The position numbers and the translations under genes were made by a program. This document shows, in pieces, positions 10,827 to 21,511 of a stretch of 64,000 nt of DNA (positions within the stretch are counted from its first letter, which is position 1; every line of letters begins with the position of its first letter). Source of the DNA: Nematostella vectensis (taxonomy: Eukaryota > Cnidaria > Anthozoa > Actiniaria > Edwardsiidae); contig NC_064048.1 in the NCBI RefSeq assembly GCF_932526225.1, forward strand, positions 2,805,597 to 2,869,596, given 5' to 3'. The notes below the pieces were generated by a model. The model made no database searches and was not told the DNA's origin. It saw only the letters and a program-made list of their open reading frames with translations.

Positions 10827-13800
10827 ATGTGTCAAGTTCGCATCAAAGTGATGGCTCTGTTTATAGCGGGTGGGGCTGCGGCAGTGGCAGGCCTTATATA
10901 CGCTAATATTGACTGGTATAAGAATGTTCCTAAAGCTGACTACCCCTATCTAAAAAGCATCACTCTTCAATATCTCGATGGTTCTGATAAGGCAATAGCT
11001 GCGAGTGATTTATGGAGTAAAAATGGTGCAGTCATCATGGCTGTGCGGAGACCTGGATGATCCTTATGCAGGGAGGTAAGTCGATGAATTTTCCTCTCCC
11101 TCGTCCACCTGTACCCCTTAACCCCCTGGAGGTAGGGATTACAGGATAGAGAGGGCAGCCTCAGTAATCACCACTAGAAGGGGTCTACTTCCTGTTGAAT
11201 ATGCTTTTATTGTAGGTTGTAAATAAATTTGCCTTTGATTTTTTTCGATGCTTTGATATTCTAAATATCTGGCGCTCCCTGATATTGATATAATCATTAT
11301 GTTGAATGTTTTTCTTTGATTTTATTCAGAAGGGCACCACATTTTTTGATGTGGGTGATATTTGTTAGGTCAAAATTACTCTTAATTTTGTAACTTCTAA
11401 AATACTAAATTTCAATTTTACTGTGCGAACAGAAGTGCAAATACTTATGAATTGAGTAAACAAGTTATCGTCACCTCTTCAATAATGAGTGCTCATGTTT
11501 TACTAAGTATTGAAGTATAATGCTAAATAATAACGAATTCTTTGAAGGCCATATCCAGTATATGGGTTTGGTATAGATGCTTTGAGTGACTCTGGTTAGA
11601 GGCTTTCTCCCATTCCTGCCCTTGGTCATAATAACATGCCTGGCCAGTGCCTTGGTCATAATGATTTACCTATAACCTAGGAGCTGTAGCCTTTCCTGAC
11701 ATAGTGGTCAATTGCAGTTGTTTTTTATTTTAGGAAGCTGCAGAGCTTGCCTCCCTGCGACCCGAACTGGACAAATTAGGGGTTCCCTTGATTGGTGTGG
11801 TTCATGAAAAAAAAGGAGTCAAGGAGTTCAAGCCATACCTCAATGGCGAGATTTACTTTGACCCCAAGGTATGTTAGAGTGGTTTTCAAAATTCAGTGCT
11901 ACAAAATGTAATTGTTTAAGTGTAATAGTCAAGCCAGAACAAAGGAAAACTAAGACATTACAGTGTATTAGTACTAAAATAAGCTAAAAAGTATTTCACA
12001 GGTTTATGGAAACCATTCTACATAAAAGAGAATACGTTTTTTTTTGTTTTGATTATACAAACAACATTTTTGCCTGACCTTCATATTGTAAATCTGTCCA
12101 CCAAAAAATATTCACAATTTTAGAAATGCTGCATCATTCATAATATATTTAACTTCTGTGCAAGTAAAATATCAAATGAAACATGGTAAATTTGAATTTG
12201 CAGCAACTTCTTCATGGAAAGTGAATATACAATTAGTTGTGTGACATTTCTAACCTAGATTCTCTGTATGTTTGTGCTTCAAGTGATACAAAGCTGTCTT
12301 TCTTTGCTTGGACACAGTGCAACTAGTCTGTCCTTTCCCCCTCCCCCAGCCCATCTGATTATTTGCCTCACCTTAAAAACATTAGATATTGTTGTATTGT
12401 TTTATCCTAGTGCTTAGACCCTTTAGTGAGGGCACACTTTTGTCAACCTAACAACAATATGCTAATTTCACATTATTTCAAATATGACAGAGAAAGTTCT
12501 ATGGTCCTCAAGAACGATGGATGTTCCTAAGTGGTAGGTACTTTGCCTCCAAGATCGCAATGACATTTTATTGCGGCAATGGTGGTGCTACTTAAGAGAT
12601 GGGGGGCATCCAAGAGAGAGATGGGGGGGCGTGGGGGTCAGTGAGACCTTCACATGTAAATTTAAAAGAAATATATGGAAGCAGCATTCCACAAATTAAA
12701 GCCGCATTGTCACCAGTTTATTTCCAGTTGATAACGTAACAATCTCCGATGATTTTAAATGGAAACTGCGGAAAATATGTCAAAATTTAAAAAGCAGTTT
12801 GTCTTTTGGAAGTTTCTTCAAGGATTTGACTGATAATTTAGAGCGGATGGCCTGTTTTATAGTGCAGATTCTAATAGATTCTTTTGTCTTTTGACGGTTA
12901 AGGTTTTCGACGGACCTCCGGAAGTATACTGGTGACAATGCGGCTTTAACCTCCCATCTTATCTATTTATCTTTTGGTGCTCCCCTCATTCAGAAGATGT
13001 TTTTGTTTTGTTTTGGTTATAATGATTATGGTAGTGGTGATGGCAATGATAGTATAAATGGCGATAGTAATAGTGGTGGTGATGTTGATTGCGACGATGA
13101 TTGCGATGGTCGCAGTCACAGTCATCGTCATGCTCATGGTGGTGGTCCTGGTTATGGTGGTGATTATGGTGGTGGTCTTGGTCATTGTGGTGGTCCTGGT
13201 CATGGTCATGGTCCTGGTCATGGTCATGGTCATGGTGCTGGTCTTGTTCATGGTGATGGTGGTCCTGGTCCTGGTCATGGTCATGTGATGGTGATGGTGA
13301 TTGCGATGGTGATTGGGATGGTGGTGGTGGTGGTGGTGATTATGGTGGTGGTCTTGGTCATTGTGGTAGTCTTGGTCATGGTCTTGGTCATGGTCATGGT
13401 CATGGTCATGGTCATGGTCATGGTCATGGTCATGGTCATGGTCATGGTCATGGTCATGGTCATGGTCATGGTCATGGTCATGGTCATGGTCATGGTCATG
13501 GTCATGGTCATGGTCATGGTCATGGTCATGGTCATGGTCATGGTCATGGTCATGGTCATGGTCATGGTCATGGTCATGGTCATGGTCATGGTCATGGTCA
13601 TGGTCATGGTCATGGTCATGGTCATGGTCATGGTCATGGTCATGGTCATGGTCATGGTCATGGTCATGGTCATGGTCATGGTCATGGTCATGGTCATGGT
13701 CATGGTCATGGTCATGGTCATGGTCATGGTCATGGTGGTTGTGGTGGTGGTCCTGGTCATTGGTGGTGGTCATGGTGGTGGTCGTGGTCGTGGTCGTGGT

Positions 13801-14172
13801 CATGGTCATGGTGGTGATGTTGGTGGTGATGATGGTGATGGTGGTAATTGTGATGGTGATGGTTATGGTGATGTTGGTGGTGGTGGTGATGATGATGATG
13901 GTGCAGCGATTGCAATAGCATCATGCTCTAACTACCTCATCTTCCACTCCTTAGGGTTCCTGCGGCCTGGTGTCTGGCAGTCTGTGTTCCGAGCCAAGGG
14001 GAAAGGCATCAGTGGTAACCTAGATGGGGAGGGGCGTATACTAGGTGCGGTGTTTGTCATGGGTGCAGGCGACCAAGGCATCCTATTGCAGCACAGAGAG
14101 AAGCAGTTTGGCGACCATGTAGACATCAATGATGTGAGAGAAGCTGTGGCCAAGATTAAGCCAGCTCAGTAA
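10827..14172 (+). CDS. PRXL2A: Selenoprotein U / peroxiredoxin-like 2A (UxxC redox protein)
   Basis: Four exons join in frame: 10827-11075, 11734-11868, 12491-12533 and 13955-14172 (TAA), giving 214 residues. The protein starts with a hydrophobic anchor (about residues 9-24). It then has ELWSKNG-type and GAVIMAVRRPG segments that match PRXL2A/SelU, a UGA at codon 78, SLC at 79-81, and GVPLIGVV, FKPYLNGEIYFD, KFYGP, GNLDGEGRILGAVFV, QGILLQHREKQFGD and AKIKPAQ. In fish and bird SelU this UGA position is selenocysteine and in mammals it is cysteine; the motif is U-x-x-C. The thioredoxin-like fold acts in thiol/peroxide redox chemistry. The alternative start Met9 (10851) is possible. Conserved sequence continues far past the UGA, which argues strongly against a nonsense mutation. 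Confidence 0.95.
11058..11060 (+). other. In-frame UGA, predicted selenocysteine codon
   Basis: The codon follows GCT GTG CGG AGA CCT GGA (AVRRPG) and precedes TCC TTA TGC AGG GAG (SLCRE). It lies 15 nt before the exon 1 donor. It aligns with the redox Sec/Cys of the SelU family. Confidence 0.9.
12700..12945. mobile_element. TTAA-flanked MITE, copy 2, in PRXL2A intron 3
   Basis: It has the same terminal repeats as 214-698 (AGCCGCATTGTCACCAG) with TTAA at 12696-12699 and 12946-12949. It is uninterrupted (246 bp), inverted relative to copy 1 and non-coding. Confidence 0.85.
13190..13737. repeat. Hexanucleotide (GGTCAT)n satellite with a degenerate leader
   Basis: About 13375-13737 is nearly pure GGTCAT, around 60 units. 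The upstream and downstream flanks (13020-13375, 13738-13900) are degenerate GGT/GAT-rich derivatives. It lies in PRXL2A intron 3; the unit is stop-free in most frames, so it produces long His-Asp, Val-Met and Thr-Met peptides that I do not regard as genes. Confidence 0.95.
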
Positions 14173-14177
14173 AATAG

Positions 14178-14460
14178 GTAATTGAAACATAACTTTTATC
14201 AGGTATTTACTATCTAGGGTGTTTACACATAAACACCAGGCAGTGGCGGCACAACATCTCTCTTATTTCAAAACAACCTGGCCAATTTGATTTACTCAAT
14301 AAATAAAGAAGCAAGAAGTGGTCCAGATTGAGTTATCCCAGGTGCTGCCAAAAAATAAGTAATTTTTTATTAAAGGACCGGAAAAAAATTTCCACATGAT
14401 ATCATATAATGAAAGTGCCCCTCCCCCCTGTGACTATGACTAGACAATTCCTCCATTTGT

Positions 14461-14493
<33 letters not shown>

Positions 14494-14679
14494 CGATCGC
14501 TCGCTCGCTTGCTTGCTCGATCGCTTGCTTGATTGTTTGTTTGTTAGTAGCCCCGAGGACGACTGAAATAACAGTTCTAAGAGTCATATAGGCATATATT
14601 GCAACTCATATCATGTATTTCCTTTCGTTCGTCCCATGTAGCGCACTCATTTATTTATTTCCATTAATTCCTTACACAG
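14178..14679 (+). other. Possible intron in the PRXL2A 3' UTR
   Basis: A donor-like ATAG/GTAATT follows the stop codon and a good acceptor (TTCCTTACACAG) ends at about 14680. Splicing would bring the SECIS close to the stop codon. The interval contains the CTTG microsatellite and no coding signal. Confidence 0.4.
14459..14545. repeat. CTTG/CTCG tetranucleotide repeat
   Basis: Runs of GCTTGCTTG, then GCTCGATCGCTCG and GTTTG variants lie within the proposed PRXL2A 3' UTR intron. Confidence 0.85.
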
Positions 14680-14736
14680 ATCTTGCAGTAGTCATGGAGC
14701 ATGACATGAGTAGGGATTCACTGCTGACCCATATAA

Positions 14737-14777
14737 ATGAAGGCTCAGGACGAAAGCTAATGCTGTCTGTGTCTGAT
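14737..14777 (+). promoter_or_regulatory. Candidate SECIS element of PRXL2A/SelU
   Basis: ATGA (14737-14740) and TGAT (14774-14777) can form the non-Watson-Crick quartet. GGCTCAGG (14742-14749) can pair with CTGTGTC-type sequence before TGAT, giving about seven pairs including wobbles and one U-U mismatch. An AAA (14753-14755) lies 12 nt after ATGA, the usual spacing for the apical adenosines. The lower helix is weak by eye. It lies just upstream of the poly(A) signal at 14829. Confidence 0.55.
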
Positions 14778-14828
14778 GATGTTTGAGGTTTTGTTAAATT
14801 TTCCCTGAAAATCGTGTGAAGTGATGAA

Positions 14829-14834
14829 AATAAA
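14829..14834 (+). terminator. Poly(A) signal AATAAA for PRXL2A
   Basis: AATAAA lies 52 nt downstream of the candidate SECIS and is the first such hexamer after the acceptor at 14680. Confidence 0.6.
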
Positions 14835-14952
14835 ATGTCAAGAAAAAAGTTGTGTTAAATTTCCTGCTTCGAATTAGCGCCCCCTTAATGGGTAAATTAT
14901 TAAGTTATTGCCCCCTTTAAGTTAGCCACACCCTGCTACAATGATTGTAATG

Positions 14953-15592
14953 CACTAGTCAATTGAAACACCCACCCCCCATGATCCCGGGGAAGGATGG
15001 GGGATTAGACTTTGACGGTACAAAACAGAGAAAAAACCTACCCCTCAGGACAACACTGCAGTAAAAAAAAAAAACTACCCCTCGGCGAGTACATTTGTAC
15101 CAATAACTATGAAGATAACAGTTAATAAAAACAATGGTAAAAATAAATCATCTTCATCTGGTGTTGGTTATATTATTCATTAGTTTTCGCACATTTTGCG
15201 GTGCAGCTTGCCACATGCTGATGCATGGAAATGATGACTTGACTTTTGCAAATTACATTTTTTGATGATTTCACTTGTCCCCAAGCCTCTAAGGTGGGGA
15301 TAATTCTTAGAGTCGAAAACAGTCAATAGGCCATTCCAGCTAGTTTGCGCGCATAACCATAGAAACCTACCTCAACTACCAGAATGCAGCGTGGGCTTTT
15401 GTAAGCTTACATCAAACGAAGCTACATGCCAGTATTTGAGGTATGTTCCCATGGTGAGTGCGCGCGCATGCTTATAGCTGGAAATGGCCAATTCCCCCAC
15501 CCCCTCACTAAAGATTCTTGTTCAAAAGTGTTCTTAACCCCCACGTTAATCGCACACTTCCCCGGGACCGTGGGGGTTTCAAATGACTAGTG
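14953..15592. mobile_element. Putative MITE with about 40-bp terminal inverted repeats
   Basis: The left end CACTAGTCAATTGAAAC and the right end GTTTCAAATGACTAGTG are inverted partners. The match resumes inside at ATCCCGGGGAAG / CTTCCCCGGGA. No convincing target duplication was found, so the boundaries are approximate. It is non-coding and lies between PRXL2A and the prosaposin gene. Confidence 0.5.
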
Positions 15593-15599
15593 TATAATA

Positions 15600-16330
15600 A
15601 TAAGCAAACTTTTAGCGCCTACAAGTTAATCTTTAACAGAGTTATAGCAGCCACGCCGTTCTGCTCATTTGCTTATTTATATATTTTTGTGATAAGAAAG
15701 ACGAGCATGTACAGGAAATGTTAGAAAATTTGGGAGTAACATCTGCTAGGACAAAAACTGGTTCCATAAAAGGATAAGTGACCCCACCCAAACACACACA
15801 CTCACTCAAATTCCTGGGCTACAGGCCTGCGTCTAAAATGGCAGAATATATTCACAATTCATTGTAAAAAGGATCTAGGATCTGCTGGCTAGAAAAGAAA
15901 ATGACGCAACAGTTCTTCACAAATAGTCATTCCCTGTCGCTTTCCAAATGTTGTTTCGAGTCACGGGTGATGTTTACAGGAGAAAATAAGAACGATTTAA
16001 ATCTGTTTAAGTGCCACGTGGCCATCGAGCCCTGATTGTGCGCCCTGAGATTATGTGCAAAAGTCATCAAATTAGAGATTTCGATTTTTACAGATGCGAA
16101 ATGCGAATTAATTTGAAATTTACGCTCGCTGACAATACAAAGCTAGTATCAACTGTGAAGTAAGGATTTCGTCATATTCATACTCTCTTGATTTCGTAGA
16201 AATTGTCCTTTGTGCCGGGTCCGTAATCATCATACCAACACCTGACCTCACTGCGTTTGTAGTTTGATCTGATTGGCTTAGCACATGATTTGGACTATGT
16301 TTGTACTATCAGCCGATTGGCTAAGTAATC
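15600..16330. other. Intergenic, upstream of the prosaposin-like gene
   Basis: No coding exon or RNA gene recognised; it contains paired ATTGGCT motifs (about 16273 and 16316) that may belong to the downstream promoter. Confidence 0.4.
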
Positions 16331-16343
16331 CTCGTGATTTTGC

Positions 16344-16350
16344 TATATAA
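16344..16350 (+). promoter_or_regulatory. TATA box of the prosaposin-like gene
   Basis: TATATAA lies 96 bp upstream of the start codon at 16440, with an ATTGGCT (inverted CCAAT-like) motif about 28 bp further upstream. Confidence 0.6.
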
Positions 16351-16439
16351 TAAGGAACACTTAATACTCGGTACTCGCAAAACCCTGCACAACTTCCACC
16401 AAAGCTCAGTTCTGCTGACTAGGATTACGATCGAAGAGG

Positions 16440-19400
16440 ATGAAGTGTTTGCTGGTGGTATTGTGCGCTTTTGCAGGTAAGAACACTTTATACTATTTCA
16501 AATTCCACTGTGCTACACTCCACAACTCCACTAAGGACTCATGGATGTAGTGCGAGCCTCGGTTTCAGGCGAACCTTACACAAATACCCGTAACAATTTC
16601 ACAAGTTTTTGTCTTTCATTCATTTTAATTAAACACTTAGGAAATTCTCGCTGGTACATGTTCCGAAACGAGACTCGCACTGTATTCATGCGTCCTTTTT
16701 TGCAGCGGTCACAGTAGAATTCGAAACTGGACTTTATTTCCTTGGATGTATGTATTTTAGATGACGATATTCCGCCTTACTATTTCCGCTTTATAGTGAC
16801 GTTCTCGTTTTCCTATTTCTGTTGTGTTTTAATCTTGTGACCCCCACGTGAAGATTATCCTAAGTATGCACCAATTCCTTTACGATAAGACACTGCATTA
16901 TGAAGAGTATCTCTCGATGATTCAGAATTTCTTAGAAACTGAAACTATTCTTTTCTCTAATGTGATTGTATTTTCATTTTATTTTGTTTGCTATCTTTTA
17001 ATTTCGAAACAGCTAGTATCGGAAACATTCTATTTTTTTCCGGCCTTCCAGTGGCACTGGAAGCTCATTGGGCCCCAAGCCACAAACTACTCAAAAGCGT
17101 GACGGGTATTATTATATTATTATATCATTATATTATTATATTATTATATTATTATATTATTATATTATTATATTATTATATTATTATATTATTATATTAT
17201 TATATTATTATATTATTATATTATTATATTATTATATTATTATATTATTATATTATTATATTATTATATTATTATATTATTATATTATTATATTATTATA
17301 TTATTATATTATTATATTATTATATTATTATATTATTATATTATTATATTATTATATTATTATATTATTATATTATTATATTATTATATTATTATATTAT
17401 TATATTATTATATTATTATATTATTATATTATACAAATAGGTGTGAAGCATAGGGTGATTGCTCATACAGGAAAAAACACCTGAAGATGATTCACCCCAT
17501 AATAATAAACTAGCAAAAATCTCTAGGAAAAAATCAATCATGCAATCCTTGGCTAAAAAGTGACAACGATATTTTTAGACCCTTAAACCCAAGGGACCGC
17601 GAAGCTAAACATATATAGCGAGTAGGGAAAATGATATGTACGCTAGATATCAAATAGTGGGTCCCTTACCCTCCCCGTCAGATATCAAATGGTCGGTCCC
17701 TTACCCTCCCCGTCAGCTATCAAATGGTCGGTCCCTTACCCTCCCTGTCAGATATCAAATGGTCGGTCCCTTACCCTCCCCGTCAGATATCGAATGGTCG
17801 GTCCCTTACCCTCCACGTCAGATATCAAATGGTCGGTCCCTTACCCTCCCTGTCAGGTATCAAATGGTCGGTCCCTTACCCTCCCCGTCAGATATCAAAT
17901 GGTCGGTCCCTTACCCTCCCCGTCAGATATCAAATGGTCGGTCCCTTTCCCTCCCCGTCAGATATCAAATGGTCGGTCCCTTACCCTCCCCGTCAGCTAT
18001 CAAATGGTCGGTCCCTTACCCTCCCCGTTAGATATCAAATGGTCGTTCCTAACCCTCCACGTCAGATATCAAATGTTCGGTCCCTTATCCTCCCTATCAG
18101 ATATCAAATGGTCGGTCCCTTACCCTCCCCGTCAGATATCAAATGGTCGGTCCCTTACCCTCCCCGTCAGATATCAAATGGTCGGTCCCTTATCCTCCCT
18201 GTCAGAAATCAAATGGTCGGTCCCTTACCCTCCCCGTCAGATATCAAATGGTCGGTCCCTTACCCTCCCCGTCAGATATCAAATGATCGGTCCCTTACCC
18301 TCCCCGTCAGATATCGAATGGTCGGTCCCTTACCCTCCCCGTCAGATATCAAATGGTCGGTCCCTTAACCTCCCTGTCAGGTATCAAATGGTCGGTCCCT
18401 TACCCTCCCTGTCAGATATCAAATGTTCGGTCCCTTACCCTCCCCGTCAGATATCAAATGGTCGGTCCCTTACCCTCCCCGTCAGATATCGAATGGTCGG
18501 TCCCTTACCCTCCACGTCAGGTATCAAATGGTCGGTCCCTTACCCTCCCCGTCAGATATCAAATGTTCGGTCCCTTACCCTCCCCGTCAGATATCAAATG
18601 TTCGGTCCCTTACCCTCCACGTCAGATATCAAATGTTCGGTCCCTTACCCTCCCCGTCAGATATCAAATGATCGGTTGCTTACCCTCCCCGTCAGATATC
18701 AAACGATCGGTCCCTTACCCTCCCCGTCAGATATCAAATGTTCGGTCCCTTACCCTCCCCGTCAGATATCAAATGTTCGGTCCCTTACCCTCCCCGTCAG
18801 ATATCAAATGTTCGGTCCCTTACCCTCCACGTCAGATATCAAATGTTCGGTCCCTTACCCTCCCCGTCAGATATCAAATGATCGGTTGCTTACCCTCCCC
18901 GTCAGATATCAAACGATCGGTCCCTTACCCTCCCCGTCAGATATCAAATGGTCGGTCCCTTAACCTCCCTGTCAGATATCAAATGGTCGGTCCCTTACCC
19001 TCCCCGTCAGATATCAAATGTTCGGTCCCTTACCCTCCCCGTCAGATATCAAATGGTCGGACCCTTACCCTCCACGTCAGATATCAAATGTTCGGTCCCT
19101 TACCCTCCCCGTCAGATATCAAGTGATCGGTTGCTTACCCTCCCCGTCAGATATCAAACGATCGGTCCCTTACCCTCCCCGTCAGATATCAAATGTTCGG
19201 TCCCTTACCCTCCCCGTCAGATATCAAATGGTCGGACCCTTACCCTCCACGTCAGATATCAAATGTTCGGTCCCTTACCCTCCCCGTCAGATATCAAGTG
19301 ATCGGTTGCTTACCCTCCCCGTCAGATATCAAACGATCGGTCCCTTACCCTCCCCGTCAGATATCAAATGTTCGGTCCCTTACCCTCCCCGTCAGATATC

Positions 19401-21437
19401 AAATGTTCGGTCCCTTACCCTCCCCGTCAGACATCAAATGTTCGGTCCCTTATCCTCCCTGTCAGAAATCAAATTTTAGGTCCCTTACCCTTCCTGTCAG
19501 GTATCAAATTTTCGGTCAATTGCCCTCCCGTCAGATATCAAATGGTCGGTCGCCCCCTCCCCCCCCCCCCCCCCCCCCCTTCGGATATACAATTTTCGGT
19601 TTCAAGCTGTACAAAAGATATTGTTATTGTATGCTTGTTGGCAGCGACTACACATGCCAAGTTCGTAGGTAACCCCAGGTGTGTTTATGGGCCCGCGTAC
19701 TGGTGCCGCAGTCTCGAGCATGCGCAGGAGTGTGATGCTGTGGAACACTGTAAAAACAGTGTTTGGAAATACAATCAGGTACGAGATTGAGGAAGGGTGG
19801 GGGGACGTCAGTGAAAGGGCGGAGTGGCAAGCAGGGGAGAGTGCTAAGATGGTGTGATACGAACACGGTCACATGATTTTCTTTGTCTTCAGGATACCTG
19901 TGCCATCTGTGAGGCAGTTGTTGGGAAAGTAAAGGATGCTTTGGACGATAAGTCGATGGAGGTAGGCACTCGCACGACGTATAACAGCCTTGTATGATCG
20001 TGTAGTGGGTAATGGGAAGTTTGACGTATCTCGTTCCCGTATAGGTTGGTAGTTTCTTAGGCTAATTCCGATAATAAACCACGAAATTCCCTCCAATTTG
20101 ACTGGAATGCGCCTTGCTTGTAACACGCGCATTTCTACTTAGAAAACCTATTTATTATTATTATATTTTAGGGGGGGGGGCATTCGTGATATAGCCCTAC
20201 TATTTTTGTGATAACCACCAGTCCATGTGAACCGTACACGATTACAAGTTGGGACAGGAGGTAGTACTAGTTCAAGGGTTGTGTACCAATTGAAAGTCAA
20301 TAGGGCATAGCCCCACCCACCCTTTCAGAGAAAAAAGGTTAACAAAGGTATCCCGTTGAATTAACTAATCTTCCAACACATAGGGTAAGGTCAAGGCCAT
20401 CTTGGATGAGATCTGCGACAAGGATGGAGGGTTTTTCGCTGGTGAATGCAAGAAAGTGGTCGATACCTATTTCACAATGATCATCTCGCAGCTTGATATT
20501 ATTTTGGTAAACTATCGTTATTGTTTTTTTCCTGTTTGTTTGTTTGTTTGTTTGTTTGTTTGTTTGCATTGTGATGTTTAGATTTTTTTATTCTCCATTT
20601 ATTGAGGGAAGTTTTCTCTTAAAAGAGGGAAGACTATCACTTTTTCCAGAAGGCCATACAATAACACCACCAAACGTAATCAGACAAAACAATTTCTATG
20701 CTTGTTAGCTAATAGCAGAGTTGCTTCTAGCGTTTTCAAACTATTTCTGACCAAGAATGGCCGATCAACACCCTTTAAGTAGTTCCTAAGTACGTGACAA
20801 TCCCGGTTCCTAGCGATGGTTCTTTCTGATTTCCCAAGTACTTGATAATCCCGGTTCCTAGCAATGGTTCTTTCTGATAAGGTTAACCCTGCTCCTTGCA
20901 GCAAAACCCCAAACAGGTGTGCACTACTCTGGGTCTTTGCTCGGCTGAGGCTGAAGAAGTATTGAAGAGACTGCTGTGGCAGGCATTGGAAGGCGGTGAT
21001 CAGGTAAAACGCATGCGCCGTAACATGACGTCCGGATAAGGTCGATAGCCAGGTTGAAATGAGACTTTGTGGTTTGTACTTCATCTCCCTAGCCGTAACC
21101 CTTAATGAAGAACTGACACTGCGGTCTTACAGGACGTTTGACTCTGTTGTGGCAGGCTTTGAAAACAGCTCAAAGTAGCTTCGGCATTGGCCGATTTCCG
21201 AGGCGATATAGCAAGGCGGCTACTTTCTGTCAAAGCTCAAGACTTCTAGATAGTATATAAGGGCAAAGGTTTGGTGCCACACTCATTTTGTTCTGTTCTT
21301 TGTTTTTTTTTTTATTTGAAGGGTTCTTGTGAAATTTGCGAGCTTGTAGTCGACAAAATTAGAGGTATCCTCCAGAATAACGCTTTACAGGTAAAAACAA
21401 ACTACAGCAGAATAACAATGAACATCACCATCACCAC

Positions 21438-21511
<74 letters not shown>

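Noticed and set aside
12967-13809. 280-codon His-Asp-rich frame and other frames in the hexamer array
   Set aside because: Microsatellite artefact; no start context, no conservation, inside a PRXL2A intron.
12997-13954. In-frame upstream extension of the last PRXL2A exon
   Set aside because: The family-conserved sequence starts exactly after the acceptor at 13954; the upstream part is repeat-derived intron.
17645-19556. CRISPR array
   Set aside because: Units are contiguous without unique spacers and the genome is eukaryotic.
17636-19672. Several long frames with PSPSDIKWSVPYPPRQ-type repeats
   Set aside because: 35-bp array open in every forward frame; intronic.
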